A stretch of 41,489 bases of DNA, taken from contig JAAXXK010000012.1 of the NCBI GenBank assembly GCA_013334525.1, positions 14,800-56,288 on the forward strand. The letters run 5' to 3'. Source of the stretch: Chlorobiaceae bacterium (lineage in GTDB: Bacteria > Bacteroidota > Chlorobiia > Chlorobiales > Chlorobiaceae). Shown here in pieces: positions 1 to 8,448 of the stretch (its first letter is position 1; each line of letters starts with the position of its first letter). The translations under genes and the position numbers were made by a program. Under the pieces are notes generated by a model. That model had not been told where the DNA came from. It was given only the letters and a program-made list of their open reading frames with translations, and did no database searches.

Positions 1-98
1 AGGAGGACATCGACATTGAGCCATACGCTTTGACCGGCATCAACAAACTTGCGGTTGGCGGCTTTGGCAAAAATCTTCTGTGTTATCGTTTGTGCCAT
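1..98 (-). CDS. leuC: 3-isopropylmalate dehydratase large subunit, N-terminal fragment
   Basis: Only the first 32 codons are present; the gene runs off the left edge. The reading begins MAQTITQKIFAKAANRK and continues through DAGQSVWLNVD, which matches the N-terminus of the LeuC/homoaconitase-like large subunit of the aconitase superfamily. LeuC isomerises 2-isopropylmalate to 3-isopropylmalate in leucine synthesis, as a [4Fe-4S] enzyme working with LeuD. The Fe-S cysteines and most of the active site lie outside the window. It follows leuB in the same direction after a 203-nt gap that contains a structured RNA, so it may have its own regulated leader. A homoaconitase-type substrate cannot be excluded from this fragment, but the ilv/leu context favours leucine synthesis. 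Confidence 0.8.
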   Translation of the reverse strand, partial: MAQTITQKIFAKAANRKFVDAGQSVWLNVDVL

Positions 99-128
99 GG
101 TGAATCAGATTCCGTTATCAGTGTTCCT

Positions 129-301
129 TCATTGAACTGTTTGGGGAGAAGAGGGGAGTTCGATACTCCATTTCCACTCCCAAAGCCGAAAGCCGGTGAC
201 TGACAGAGCCCCGGCTTTTCCGGCGGCGGTTTCCCGCCGCACTTGCTCTGTCATGGTTCCTGCCGTCAATATTGCTGCTTCGGCAGGAGATTTCGCCCTG
301 G
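129..301 (-). ncRNA. structured RNA element between leuB and leuC
   Basis: Read on the minus strand, this spacer holds several strong helices. The first is an exact 8-bp hairpin, TCCTGCCG/CGGCAGGA (258-288). The second is a closing helix, TGACAGAGC/GCTCTGTCA, of 9 bp (245-253 with 201-209). It encloses a 7-bp GC helix with a GAAA loop (223-240) and a short CCGG/CCGG hairpin (211-223). The third is a 5-bp GGAGT/ACTCC hairpin (155-169). An alternative GCCGG/CCGGC pairing (211-215 with 192-196) would compete with the CCGG hairpin and closing helix, so a two-state leader is possible. A 41-codon frame (254 to 129) with an AGGA upstream and a Trp-rich stretch (LWEWKW) overlaps the element and may be fortuitous. 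I do not recognise a named RNA family. Confidence 0.45.
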
Positions 302-1357
302 TCAGATACGGGCGACAATAGCTGCGGTCATCTCTGTCGTAGAGGCTGTTTTCTCTCCGGGTTTGGCGATGTCGGCCGTGCGGATGCCGGTGGCAAGAGC
401 CGCCTCGATGGCATCGTAGATCTCTTTGGCCACTTCGGGCAACGCGAAGCTGTTTTCGAACATCATGGCAACCGAAGCGATGGTCGCAATCGGGTTGGCC
501 TTGTTCTGTCCGGCGATGTCGGGCGCGCTTCCATGGATCGGTTCGTAAAGCGCATGATCCGAGCCGATGCTCGCAGAGGGAAGCATGCCGAGGCTGCCGG
601 TGATCATGCCGGAAATGTCGCTCAGGATGTCGCCAAAGAGGTTGCTCGTCACAATCACGTCGAACTGCTTCGGGTTGCGCACGATCTGCATGGCCGCGTT
701 GTCGACGTACATGTCGGCAAGCTCGATCTCCGGGAAATCCTTGTGCACTTCGTGCACAACATTACGCCAGAACTGGGATACTTCAAGCACGTTGGCCTTG
801 TCGATCGAGGTGACCTTCACGTTGCCGCGATTGCGGGCATATTCGAAGGCCAGCCGGGCAATTCGCTCGACTTCGTAACGCTCGTAGACCATCGTGTTCC
901 AGCCCCTGTTTTCGTCGTAGCCCCTGGGCTGTCCGAAATAGATGCCGCCGGTCAGCTCCCTGAATACCATGAAATCGGTGCCGCCCACCACTTCGGACTT
1001 GAGCGTCGATGCGTCCACCAGGGCTTCGTAGACCTTTGCAGGGCGAAGGTTGGCGAACAGGCCAAGCTCCTTGCGGATCTTGAGCAGTGCCGCTTCAGGC
1101 TTTTCGGCGTGAGGCAGGCTTTCCCATTTAGGGCCGCCTACAGCACCGAGCAGCACGGCGTCGCAGTTCCTGCATGCTTCAAGCGTTTCGTCGGTCAGCA
1201 TGTTGCCGTGAACCTCGTACGATGCACCCCCGAAGAGGTGCTCCTCGATGAGGACTTCGAAACCGTGTTTTTTTGCTACTGCGTTGATCACGTCAACAGC
1301 ACCGGCAACCACTTCCGGGCCGATACCGTCGCCGGGAATAGAGACAATCTTGTACAT
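302..1357 (-). CDS. leuB: 3-isopropylmalate dehydrogenase
   Basis: LeuB oxidises and decarboxylates 3-isopropylmalate to 2-oxoisocaproate with NAD+ in the cytoplasm. The 351-residue product starts MYKIVSIPGDGIGPEVV, the family N-terminal signature. It carries RELTGGIYFG near residue 135, the YVDNAAMQI segment, and NLFGDILSD with the metal-binding aspartates. The length is typical. The start at 1357 is preferred over an in-frame upstream ATG at 1483 because the longer version would overlap ilvC, and because CGGAG lies just upstream of 1357. The gene begins 11 nt after the ilvC stop, so the two are probably translated from one message. Confidence 0.96.
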   Translation of the reverse strand: MYKIVSIPGDGIGPEVVAGAVDVINAVAKKHGFEVLIEEHLFGGASYEVHGNMLTDETLEACRNCDAVLLGAVGGPKWESLPHAEKPEAALLKIRKELGLFANLRPAKVYEALVDASTLKSEVVGGTDFMVFRELTGGIYFGQPRGYDENRGWNTMVYERYEVERIARLAFEYARNRGNVKVTSIDKANVLEVSQFWRNVVHEVHKDFPEIELADMYVDNAAMQIVRNPKQFDVIVTSNLFGDILSDISGMITGSLGMLPSASIGSDHALYEPIHGSAPDIAGQNKANPIATIASVAMMFENSFALPEVAKEIYDAIEAALATGIRTADIAKPGEKTASTTEMTAAIVARI

Positions 1358-1368
1358 GGCGCTCCGGG

Positions 1369-2367
1369 TTACTTCTTCTTGAGCCAGCTCATCATCTCGC
1401 GCAGCTTGGCACCAACCGTTTCGATCGGGTGGTTGCGGTTGCTCTCGCGAAGGCTGCTCAGGGAGTTGTATCCCGAATTGCACTCGTCGATGAACTCTTT
1501 TGCGAAGCGGCCGTCCTGGACCTCTTCGAGGATCTTCTTCATCTCGGCCTTCACGGCGGAGGTGATGAGGCGCGGGCCCCTTGTCATGCCGCCGTATTCG
1601 GCAGTGTCACTGACCGAATAGTTCATGCGGGACAGTCCGCCTTCATAATAGAGATCCACGATGAGCTTCAGTTCGTGCATGCACTCGAAGTATGCCAGCT
1701 CGGCAGGGTAACCTGCTTCGGTCAGGGTTTCGAACCCGGCCTTGATCAGCTCGGCCGATCCGCCGCAGAGCACTGCCTGCTCGCCGAACAGGTCGGTTTC
1801 GGTTTCGTCCTTGAAATTGGTTTCGATGACGCCGGCCTTGGTGCCGCCGATACCCTTGGCCCATGCAAGCGCCGTTTTCTTGGCCTCGCCGGTGAAGTCC
1901 TGGTGCACCGCGATGAGGCATGGCACGCCATTGCCTTCGGTGTAGGTTCTGCGGACCAGGTGGCCCGGGCTTTTCGGTGCGATCATGATCACATCGATGT
2001 CGGCCGGAGGCACGATCTGCTTGTAGTGGATATTGAAGCCGTGTCCGAACGCGAGGGTGTTGCCCGGTTTCAGGTTCGGCAGGATTTCGGTGTCGTAGAC
2101 GCTTTTCTGTGTCTGGTCCGGCAGCAGCACCATGATGATGTCGGCCCATTTGACCGCTTCGGCGACGGTGTCGACCCTGAGGCCGGCCTCGCGTGCCTTG
2201 GCACATGAAGAGCTGTCGGTGCGGAGGCCGACGCATACGTTCATGCCGCTGTCCTTCAGGTTCAGTGCATGTGCGTGTCCCTGGCTTCCGTAACCGAGGA
2301 TGGCGATATTTTTGTTCTGCAGTACCGCGAGATCGGCATCCTGCTCGTAAAAGACATTCATTGACAT
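1369..2367 (-). CDS. ilvC: ketol-acid reductoisomerase
   Basis: The enzyme isomerises and reduces acetolactate and acetohydroxybutyrate to dihydroxy acids, using NADPH and Mg2+. The product is 332 residues, the size of a class I (short) KARI. The Rossmann motif [15 protein letters not shown] lies near residues 23-37. The metal-binding helix is seen in [14 protein letters not shown] near residue 190, and the C-terminal knotted domain is intact through EMMSWLKKK. The start could be Met1 or Met3, which makes little difference. It lies between ilvN (33 nt upstream) and leuB in a same-strand operon. Confidence 0.97.
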   Translation of the reverse strand: MSMNVFYEQDADLAVLQNKNIAILGYGSQGHAHALNLKDSGMNVCVGLRTDSSSCAKAREAGLRVDTVAEAVKWADIIMVLLPDQTQKSVYDTEILPNLKPGNTLAFGHGFNIHYKQIVPPADIDVIMIAPKSPGHLVRRTYTEGNGVPCLIAVHQDFTGEAKKTALAWAKGIGGTKAGVIETNFKDETETDLFGEQAVLCGGSAELIKAGFETLTEAGYPAELAYFECMHELKLIVDLYYEGGLSRMNYSVSDTAEYGGMTRGPRLITSAVKAEMKKILEEVQDGRFAKEFIDECNSGYNSLSSLRESNRNHPIETVGAKLREMMSWLKKK

Positions 2368-2400
2368 AATCGTGTTGACTGGTTAGACGTAATAATAAAA

Positions 2401-2880
2401 TCAGTTTTCACCGCGGTGAATGGCAACCGCGCCGGAACGCGCCAGTTCCCGGATGCCGAAAGACCTGAAAAGGTCAATTGCCGTATTAATTTTGTCCGGC
2501 GAACCGATGACCTCAATAGTAATGGATTTTTGCTTTATATCCACGACTTTTCCCTTAAAAACGTTGATCAGCTCGAAAATCTCGTGCTGTGCAGATTTGG
2601 TCAGTTTCAGGCTCATCAGGAGCAGCTCCCGCTCGACATGCGGCTGGTGTGTGAGGTCCGTCACCTTGATGGTATCCACAAGCCTGTTGAGTTGCTTGAG
2701 GACCTGGCTGATGATACGGTCTTCACCCCTGGTGACGATGGTCATGCGTGAAACTTCAGGGTCTTCGGTTTCGCCGATGGAGATGCTTTCGAGGTTGAAG
2801 CCTCGGGCGCTGAACATGGCGGCGACCCGGTTGAGTGTGCCGAACTTGTTTTCGACAAGGACTGATATAAGGTGTTTCAT
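2401..2880 (-). CDS. ilvN: acetolactate synthase small (regulatory) subunit
   Basis: This is the ACT-domain subunit that binds valine and activates or feedback-inhibits the catalytic subunit IlvB. The 159-residue protein starts MKHLISVLVENKFGTLNRVAAMF, the beta-alpha start of an ACT domain (about residues 3-75). A C-terminal ALS_ss_C-type region follows (HEIFELINVFKGKVVDI and onward). The length fits IlvN/IlvH. The ilvB stop lies only 12 nt upstream of its start, consistent with coupled expression of the two subunits. Confidence 0.95.
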   Translation of the reverse strand: MKHLISVLVENKFGTLNRVAAMFSARGFNLESISIGETEDPEVSRMTIVTRGEDRIISQVLKQLNRLVDTIKVTDLTHQPHVERELLLMSLKLTKSAQHEIFELINVFKGKVVDIKQKSITIEVIGSPDKINTAIDLFRSFGIRELARSGAVAIHRGEN

Positions 2881-2892
2881 AGGTGCTTAAAC

Positions 2893-4623
2893 TTAAACCA
2901 TGGTTTTAGGATTCAGCCGGGCAAGCAGCATGTCTGAAATAGAGCCGCCGGCAGGGACCATCGGGAACACCATATCCTTTCTGACGACACGGAATTCGAC
3001 AAACGCGGGGCCGTCGTTGTAGGCGAGGGCATCCGTGATGGCTTTTTTCGCCTCTTCCTGCGTGGTGGCGCAGACAGCCTTGCACCCGAACGCTTCGGCC
3101 AGCTTGACGAAATCGGGGTTACTCGACTCAAGGTCGGTGAACGAATATTTCTCCTTGTGGAACAGCTCCTGCCACTGACGGACCATGCCGAGATAGGAGT
3201 TGTTGATCAGGAATATCTTGATCGGCACCTTGTTGTAAACGGCCGTCACCATCTCCTGGATGTTCATCATCAGGCCTCCATCGCCGCAGAACAGGGCCAC
3301 CGGACGGTCGGTGACGCCGAACGCGGCTCCGATCGCTGCCGGCAGGCCGAAGCCCATCGTGCCGAGCCCTCCGCTGGTGATGATCGAGCGTGGTTCGGTG
3401 AACTTGTAATATTGCGCGGTCCACATCTGGTGCTGGCCGACGTCGGTCACGATCACCGCATGTCCTTTCGTCTGCTTTGAGACCTCGTCGATGACGAACT
3501 CGGTTTTCAGCGAATCCTCTCCGTCGGAGTAGGTCATCGGGCACTGCTCCTGCCACGCATTGATCTGGGCGAGCCACGGGCTCCTGCTCTCATGGCTCTT
3601 CGGAAGCTCGTCGAAAATTGAGGCCAGGAAATCCTTTGCATCGCCGACGACCGGCAGGTCGACCTTGATGTTCTTGTCGACGTTGGTCGGGTCGATGTCG
3701 TTATGGATCTTGAAGGCCTGCGGGGCGAAGGTGTCCACCTTGCCCGTGACGCGATCGTCGAACCTTGCGCCCACGGCAATGAGCAGGTCGCAGTTGTTGA
3801 CTGCCTGGTTGGCCCAGAATGTGCCGTGCATGCCGAGCATGCCCATCGACAGCGGATTGTCGGCAGGGAACGCCCCGAGCCCCTGGAGGGTCATCGTGAC
3901 GGGAATATCCTGGGCGATGGCGATCTTTCGCAGCTCTTCGGAGGCTCCGGAGGTAATGACGCCGCCGCCGATGTAGAAGAGCGGGCGTTTGGCTTTCGCG
4001 ATCATCTTCGCAGCCTTCTGGACCTGGTTCGAGTGGCACTTGATCGTTGGCTTGTATCCACGGATATCGACACTTTCAGGCCATTCGAACGCACACTCGG
4101 CGTTGAGCACATCTTTCGGCATGTCGACCAGCACCGGTCCTGGCCGGCCTGTTGTGGCCAGGAAGAATGCCTTGCGGATGGTGGAGGCAAGCTCCCTGAC
4201 ATCCTTGACAAGGAAGTTGTGCTTGGTGATCGGGCGGGTTATGCCCACGATATCCGCTTCCTGAAAAGCGTCGTTACCGATGAGCGAGCTCGGCACCTGT
4301 CCGGTGAAGACCACCATCGGCGTGGAGTCCATGTAGGCATTCGAGATGCCCGTGACCGTATTGGTGGCGCCGGGGCCCGAGGTGACGAGCACCACGCCCG
4401 GCCTGCCGGTGGCACGCGCATAGCCTTCAGCCATATGGGTCGCGCCCTGTTCGTGGCGGACGAGGATATGCTTGATGTCCTTGACATCATGCAGGGTTTC
4501 GTAGACCTTCAGCAGGGCTCCGCCGGGGTAGCCGAAAATATACTCGACGTTTTCACGCCGCAGACACTCGAAAAATATCTCGGATCCGTTCAGTTTCTGT
4601 CCGGGTTCTGTCATGGTTTGCAC
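2893..4623 (-). CDS. ilvB: acetolactate synthase large (catalytic) subunit
   Basis: This thiamine-diphosphate enzyme condenses pyruvate with pyruvate or 2-oxobutyrate, the first common step of Val/Ile/Leu synthesis. The product is 576 residues. The N-terminal PYR domain has the cofactor-activating Glu in HEQGATHMAEGYARATG. The middle domain contains IGGGVITSGASEELRKIA. The C-terminal PP domain has the GDGGLMMN...NNSYLG ThDP/Mg motif. Met4 (MTEPGQK) is an equally plausible start. It sits between ilvD and ilvN on the same strand. Confidence 0.96.
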   Translation of the reverse strand: MQTMTEPGQKLNGSEIFFECLRRENVEYIFGYPGGALLKVYETLHDVKDIKHILVRHEQGATHMAEGYARATGRPGVVLVTSGPGATNTVTGISNAYMDSTPMVVFTGQVPSSLIGNDAFQEADIVGITRPITKHNFLVKDVRELASTIRKAFFLATTGRPGPVLVDMPKDVLNAECAFEWPESVDIRGYKPTIKCHSNQVQKAAKMIAKAKRPLFYIGGGVITSGASEELRKIAIAQDIPVTMTLQGLGAFPADNPLSMGMLGMHGTFWANQAVNNCDLLIAVGARFDDRVTGKVDTFAPQAFKIHNDIDPTNVDKNIKVDLPVVGDAKDFLASIFDELPKSHESRSPWLAQINAWQEQCPMTYSDGEDSLKTEFVIDEVSKQTKGHAVIVTDVGQHQMWTAQYYKFTEPRSIITSGGLGTMGFGLPAAIGAAFGVTDRPVALFCGDGGLMMNIQEMVTAVYNKVPIKIFLINNSYLGMVRQWQELFHKEKYSFTDLESSNPDFVKLAEAFGCKAVCATTQEEAKKAITDALAYNDGPAFVEFRVVRKDMVFPMVPAGGSISDMLLARLNPKTMV

Positions 4624-4649
4624 CTATTAGTGTTTAATGGAAGCGCCCA

Positions 4650-6332
4650 TCAGTATGATGTTTTCAGGATTGCGCCGGTATTTGCCGATGTGACCATCTG
4701 CGCATAGCGGGCGAGGTATCCTCTCTTTATTTTTGGCTCGAAAGCCGGCAGGGCGGCGATTCTCTGCTTTATCGTCTCGTCGTCGAGTTCGACGGACATG
4801 GTGCGGCCCGGGATGTCGATGACGATCGTATCTCCCGTTTCAAGGGCGGCTATGGGACCCCTTTCGGCTGCTTCCGGAGAAACATGGCCGATACATGCGC
4901 CTCTCGATCCTCCGGAAAAACGACCGTCGGTGATCAGTGCGACCGAGTCGCCCAGTCCGCGCCCCATGATGGTGCTGGTCGGGGAGAGCATTTCAGGCAT
5001 ACCCGGACCGCCGCGCGGACCTTCGTAGCGTATGACCACAACGTCGCCCGCCTTGACATCCCCCGACATGATTCCCTCGATGGCGTCATCCTGGCAGTCG
5101 TAAACCTTTGCCGGGCCGGTGTGCTTCATCATCGACGGGCTGACCGCGCCGGTCTTCACAACAGCCCCGTTCGGCGCGAGATTCCCGTAAAGCACGGCCA
5201 GGCCTCCTGTTGCCGAATATGGGTCGCTGACCGGCCGGATGACCTTGCTGTCGAGTATTTCCGCCCCGGCGATGTTCTCTCCAAGCGTCTTGCCGGTGAC
5301 GGTCATGGCCGAAAGGTCGAGCAGCCCGTCGATTTTCGACAGCTCCTTCAGGATAGCCGATATACCGCCGGCACGATCCACATCCTCAATGTGCACCTCT
5401 ATGGTGGCAGGGCTCACTTTGCAGATGTATGGCGTTTTGGCGGAGAGGCCGTTGAGTTCCGCAAAATCGAAATCAAGCCCCGCTTCGTTGGCGATAGCCA
5501 GCGTATGCAGGATGGTGTTGGTGCTTCCGCCCATTGCCAGATCAAGTGCGAAGGCGTTGAGTAGGGCCTGGCGCGTCAGGATCTGCCTTGGCCTGACATC
5601 CTCCCTGACCAGGTCGACGATCCGTCTCGAAGCGGTTTTGACCAGTTCCAGCCTTCTCGGGTCGATGGCGAGAATGGTGCCGTTGCCCGGCAAGGCGAAG
5701 CCGAGCGCCTCGCAGAGGCAGTTCATGGAGTTGGCCGTGAACATGCCGGAGCATGAACCGCAGCCTGGACATCCGCACTCTTCGATGGTCTGGAGTTCAT
5801 CCTCGCTGATCTCGCCGGTGCTGAACTTGCCGACGGCCTCGAAGACCGAAATGAGGTCAACGGTCTTGCCTTCAGGGGTATGGCCGGCCTGCATTGGCCC
5901 GCCTGAAACGAAAATGACCGGAACGTTGGTCCTGAGCGCCCCCATCATCATGCCGGGAGTGATCTTGTCGCAGTTCGGAATGCAGACCAGCCCGTCGAGG
6001 CGGTGGGCTTCGACCATGGTCTCGACCGAATCGGCGATGATTTCACGGCTGGCGAGGGAATAACGCATGCCGACATGTCCCATGGCGATGCCGTCACAGA
6101 CTCCTATGGTATTGAACTCGAACGGGACGCCGCCGGCCTCGCGCACCGCCTCCTTGGCGATCCTGCCCAGTTCCTGGAGATGGGCGTGGCCGGGTATCAG
6201 TTCGTTGAACGAGTTGCAGATCCCGATAAAGGGCTTTGAGAAATCGCTTTTGGATTTAACGGCTCCGGTAGCCTTGAGGAGGCTGCGGTGGGGAGCCTTC
6301 TCAAATCCTTTTTTTATGGTGTCAGATCTCAT
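4650..6332 (-). CDS. ilvD: dihydroxy-acid dehydratase
   Basis: IlvD dehydrates 2,3-dihydroxy acids to the 2-oxo acids that are the immediate precursors of valine and isoleucine. The 560-residue protein is full length. The Fe-S ligand cysteines lie in [17 protein letters not shown] and [18 protein letters not shown], and the [19 protein letters not shown] and SDGRFSGG-like segments of the IlvD/Edd family are present (here [11 protein letters not shown]). It is the first gene of the operon. The start at 6332 lies 24 nt after the U-tract of a predicted terminator in the leader, so its expression is probably set by attenuation rather than only by the promoter. Confidence 0.96.
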   Translation of the reverse strand: MRSDTIKKGFEKAPHRSLLKATGAVKSKSDFSKPFIGICNSFNELIPGHAHLQELGRIAKEAVREAGGVPFEFNTIGVCDGIAMGHVGMRYSLASREIIADSVETMVEAHRLDGLVCIPNCDKITPGMMMGALRTNVPVIFVSGGPMQAGHTPEGKTVDLISVFEAVGKFSTGEISEDELQTIEECGCPGCGSCSGMFTANSMNCLCEALGFALPGNGTILAIDPRRLELVKTASRRIVDLVREDVRPRQILTRQALLNAFALDLAMGGSTNTILHTLAIANEAGLDFDFAELNGLSAKTPYICKVSPATIEVHIEDVDRAGGISAILKELSKIDGLLDLSAMTVTGKTLGENIAGAEILDSKVIRPVSDPYSATGGLAVLYGNLAPNGAVVKTGAVSPSMMKHTGPAKVYDCQDDAIEGIMSGDVKAGDVVVIRYEGPRGGPGMPEMLSPTSTIMGRGLGDSVALITDGRFSGGSRGACIGHVSPEAAERGPIAALETGDTIVIDIPGRTMSVELDDETIKQRIAALPAFEPKIKRGYLARYAQMVTSANTGAILKTSY

Positions 6333-6355
6333 CGGTGTAAATGGTTAGTGCAATT

Positions 6356-6391
6356 AAAAAACAATATCCGGGGCCTGCCTGTCCCGAAGCC
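6356..6391 (-). terminator. candidate attenuator terminator before ilvD
   Basis: On the minus strand the arms UUCGGG (6383-6388) and CCCGGA (6367-6372) form a 6-bp stem, followed by a U-rich tract UUGUUUUUU (6356-6364). This is the shape of an intrinsic terminator and it lies 24 nt before the ilvD start. The 5' arm, extended as GGCUUCGGG (6383-6391), is also complementary at 8 of 9 positions to CCCGUAGCC (6452-6460) at the end of the leader reading frame. The terminator and that antiterminator therefore exclude each other. Folding energies were not calculated. Confidence 0.6.
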
Positions 6392-6448
6392 TTGGAGTCT
6401 GATGTATTGTCGTGGAAAATACGATGGACTTGGGAAAGGTCTGACGGG

Positions 6449-6628
6449 TCAGGCTACGGGAATAAGTACCTGTACCAGCGGTACCGATACTGCCTGGCCA
6501 ATGCCGGAGAAGAGGATGTTCTGGTGGCGACGCGCAGCCAGGCTGGCGGTCGTCCGGTATGAGGGGCCCAGATCGCCTGTACAACAGGTGAATGCGGCCT
6601 CGAAACGATTGATGGTCGAAAACGGCAT
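6449..6628 (-). CDS. candidate branched-chain amino acid leader peptide
   Basis: This is a 59-codon frame in the ilvD leader. Most of it is unremarkable, but it ends AVSVPLVQVLIPVA: in the last 13 codons there are five Val (all GTA), two Leu and one Ile. It stops 58 nt before the 5' arm of the predicted terminator. Its final codons (CCC GTA GCC) form one side of the possible antiterminator. A small GTACC/GGTAC hairpin (6472-6484) falls inside the Val codons. This is what is expected of a leader peptide in which ribosome stalling at low Val/Leu/Ile controls ilv transcription, as in enterobacterial ilv operons. Cautions: it is long for a leader peptide, and no clear Shine-Dalgarno sequence precedes the ATG. 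The functional part could be translated from elsewhere. Confidence 0.5.
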   Translation of the reverse strand: MPFSTINRFEAAFTCCTGDLGPSYRTTASLAARRHQNILFSGIGQAVSVPLVQVLIPVA

Positions 6629-6674
6629 GGCTATGGATCAGTTGTCGCGCCAGTTTAAGGAATAAATTGCAAGC

Positions 6675-6703
6675 AAGTTACATTTTCCCAACTATTAAGT
6701 CAA
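6675..6703 (-). promoter_or_regulatory. candidate sigma-70 promoter of the ilv-leu operon
   Basis: On the minus strand, TTGACT (6698-6703) and TAACTT (6675-6680) are separated by exactly 17 nt. Transcription would start near 6668, giving a leader of about 335 nt that contains the short reading frame and the terminator. The -35 match is strong and the -10 match moderate. The site sits where the sequence changes from GC-rich leader to AT-rich spacer. Confidence 0.45.
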
Positions 6704-6844
6704 GGAGATCGACTGTCAAAACTATTGAAAAACAGAAAATATTTACATAAACCAAAGTGGTGTAAAAAATTAAAAAATCTTATTTTTGTTAACTAAAGAG
6801 GTCGCCACATGCTGCTCATGCCCCAACCCTAAAATGTCAGCGTT

Positions 6845-8422
6845 ATGTTGAGTATCCAGCCCCTGTCTTCACAGGATTTACCTTCGTTTTTCCTCCTTCT
6901 GACCATTATCGGCTCATTTCTGCTCCTCGGTGAACTCCTGACCCGAAAGTTCAACGTCAGCTCCCTGGTTGTTCGAAAAGTGCTTCACCTGAGTATGGGA
7001 GTGGTGATTTTCTTCATTCCATCCCTCTTCACCTCCAACGCCTATCCTCTGCTGGTCTCCCTGCTGTTTTCCGGAATCGGCCTTTTGAGCCTGCGTACCG
7101 GATTTTTCAGGTCGTTGCATGGTGAACCCGGCAAATCCGGGCCTGAAGAGGCTGTTGTCAGTTACGGGCCGGTGCTGTTCCCCCTGGTGTTATTTTTCCA
7201 GTTGCTCTTTCTCTGGGATTCGCATATCTGGATACTGCAGACCTCGATGCTGGTGCTCGGCATCAGCGACGCCCTTGCAGCCCTTGTCGGCACTGCCTTT
7301 GGAAGCCGCCACATAGAGCATATGACCAGGAGCCGGAAGACTGTCGAGGGCTCGATCGCCATGTTCGTCTCAAGCCTGCTCATTCTTTCCGCCTCACTGT
7401 TCCTGTTCAGGGGCTCATTCACCGGCGGTCTTGCAGGACAGCCGATATGGATGCTTTTATGCCTCGCCCTGCTTCTGGCCCTTATCGCCACGGCTGTAGA
7501 GGCTTTACTCTCCTATGGCCTTGACAACCTCTTTATTCCGGCATCGATAGCCTATGTGCTTTTCCTGATCGACGTAAACAAAATGGTGACCATCGAGGGG
7601 TTCCTCATGGGCGGCCTTTTCGCCCTTGCAGTGGCGCTCTTTTCGATCAAGGTCAAGTTCCTCAACAACAGCGGAGCCACGGCGACATTCCTGCTCGGGT
7701 CGACGATTTTCGGAATAGGGGGGCTTGACTGGACCGTGCCGCTGCTGACCTTCTACTTTCTCTCCTCGATCCTCTCGAAGCTTGGTCACAAGCGCAAGGC
7801 GAAATTCGATCTCGTGTTTGAAAAAGGATCGCAGCGCGACGCCGGCCAGGTCTATGCGAACGGCGGCGTAGCATGGATCATGATGGTGATCTATTCGCTG
7901 ACCGCTGACCCGAACATTTTCTTCGCCTATCTCGGCACGCTTGCCGCTGTGCAGGCTGACACCTGGGCCACCGAAATCGGCACTATGTGGCCAAACCCGA
8001 AGGCGATTCTCGTCACCACCTTCAAGCCGGTTCCTGTCGGGACTTCAGGCGGCGTATCCATACCGGGGACTTCGGCTTCGTTCCTCGGCTCCCTTTTAAT
8101 CTGTTCGAGCGCCGTGCTCCTGAACGTTAAGTGGATCGGCACGGTTGGTATTGTACCGTCGCTTCTGATCATCGGCATCGCCGGTCTTTTCTCAAGCCTC
8201 GTCGACAGCTTTTTCGGGGCGACGGTTCAGGCGCAGTATTTTGACCCGATCAGGGAAAAGGTGACCGAACGAACCCACAGCATCGCTCCCGACGGAAGCA
8301 AGGTGCTCAATGAACTTATCAAGGGATATCATTTTGTAAACAACGATATGGTCAATACATTGTGTGCAATATCCGGTTCCGTCGTCGCCTATTTCGTCGT
8401 TCGGAATCTTGTGACTTTTTAA
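6845..8422 (+). CDS. fused prenyl-alcohol kinase (VTE5-like) and prenyl-phosphate kinase (VTE6/DUF92-like)
   Basis: This 525-residue polytopic membrane protein appears to join two families. Residues about 15-245 resemble the SEC59/dolichol kinase and phytol kinase (VTE5) family: RKVLHLSMG near 44-52, GISDALAALVGTAFG at 139-153 with RKTVEGS at 164-170 (the CTP-binding region), and YGLDNLFIPASIAYVLF at 224-240. Residues about 250-525 match DUF92/TMEM19, the family of phytyl-phosphate kinase VTE6: NNSGATATFLLGS, DAGQVYANGGVAW, ADTWATEIG, KPVPVGTSGGVS and SLVDSFFGATVQ. Together they would convert free phytol, geranylgeraniol or farnesol to the diphosphate in two CTP-dependent steps, recycling alcohols freed from (bacterio)chlorophylls. 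Substrate is inferred. It lies 26 nt before tolQ on the same strand, perhaps by chance. Confidence 0.75.
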   Translation: MLSIQPLSSQDLPSFFLLLTIIGSFLLLGELLTRKFNVSSLVVRKVLHLSMGVVIFFIPSLFTSNAYPLLVSLLFSGIGLLSLRTGFFRSLHGEPGKSGPEEAVVSYGPVLFPLVLFFQLLFLWDSHIWILQTSMLVLGISDALAALVGTAFGSRHIEHMTRSRKTVEGSIAMFVSSLLILSASLFLFRGSFTGGLAGQPIWMLLCLALLLALIATAVEALLSYGLDNLFIPASIAYVLFLIDVNKMVTIEGFLMGGLFALAVALFSIKVKFLNNSGATATFLLGSTIFGIGGLDWTVPLLTFYFLSSILSKLGHKRKAKFDLVFEKGSQRDAGQVYANGGVAWIMMVIYSLTADPNIFFAYLGTLAAVQADTWATEIGTMWPNPKAILVTTFKPVPVGTSGGVSIPGTSASFLGSLLICSSAVLLNVKWIGTVGIVPSLLIIGIAGLFSSLVDSFFGATVQAQYFDPIREKVTERTHSIAPDGSKVLNELIKGYHFVNNDMVNTLCAISGSVVAYFVVRNLVTF

Positions 8423-8448
8423 AATGAAACCATCAGAGCAAGCAGAAT

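Larger units (their letters stand above)
6333..6844. other. divergent intergenic region (ilv leader and upstream of kinase fusion)
   Basis: This 512-nt spacer separates divergently transcribed genes. The left two thirds (to about 6660) are GC-rich and best explained as the transcribed ilv leader. The right third (6661-6844) is AT-rich and should hold the promoters. For the plus-strand gene, TTGAAA then 17 nt then TAAACC around 6724-6752 is a weak candidate only. No transfer RNA or mobile element was seen here. Confidence 0.5.

Noticed and set aside
272-1621. 449-codon plus-strand open frame opposite leuB and ilvC
   Set aside because: It lies entirely antisense to well-identified leuB/ilvC and its translation resembles no protein; such frames are common opposite GC-rich genes.
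3703-4707. 334-codon plus-strand open frame opposite ilvB
   Set aside because: Antisense shadow of the ilvB catalytic subunit; no independent support.
6288-6665. 125-codon plus-strand frame across the ilvD start and leader
   Set aside because: It overlaps the ilvD start, shows no domain, and the same DNA is better explained as the minus-strand leader RNA.
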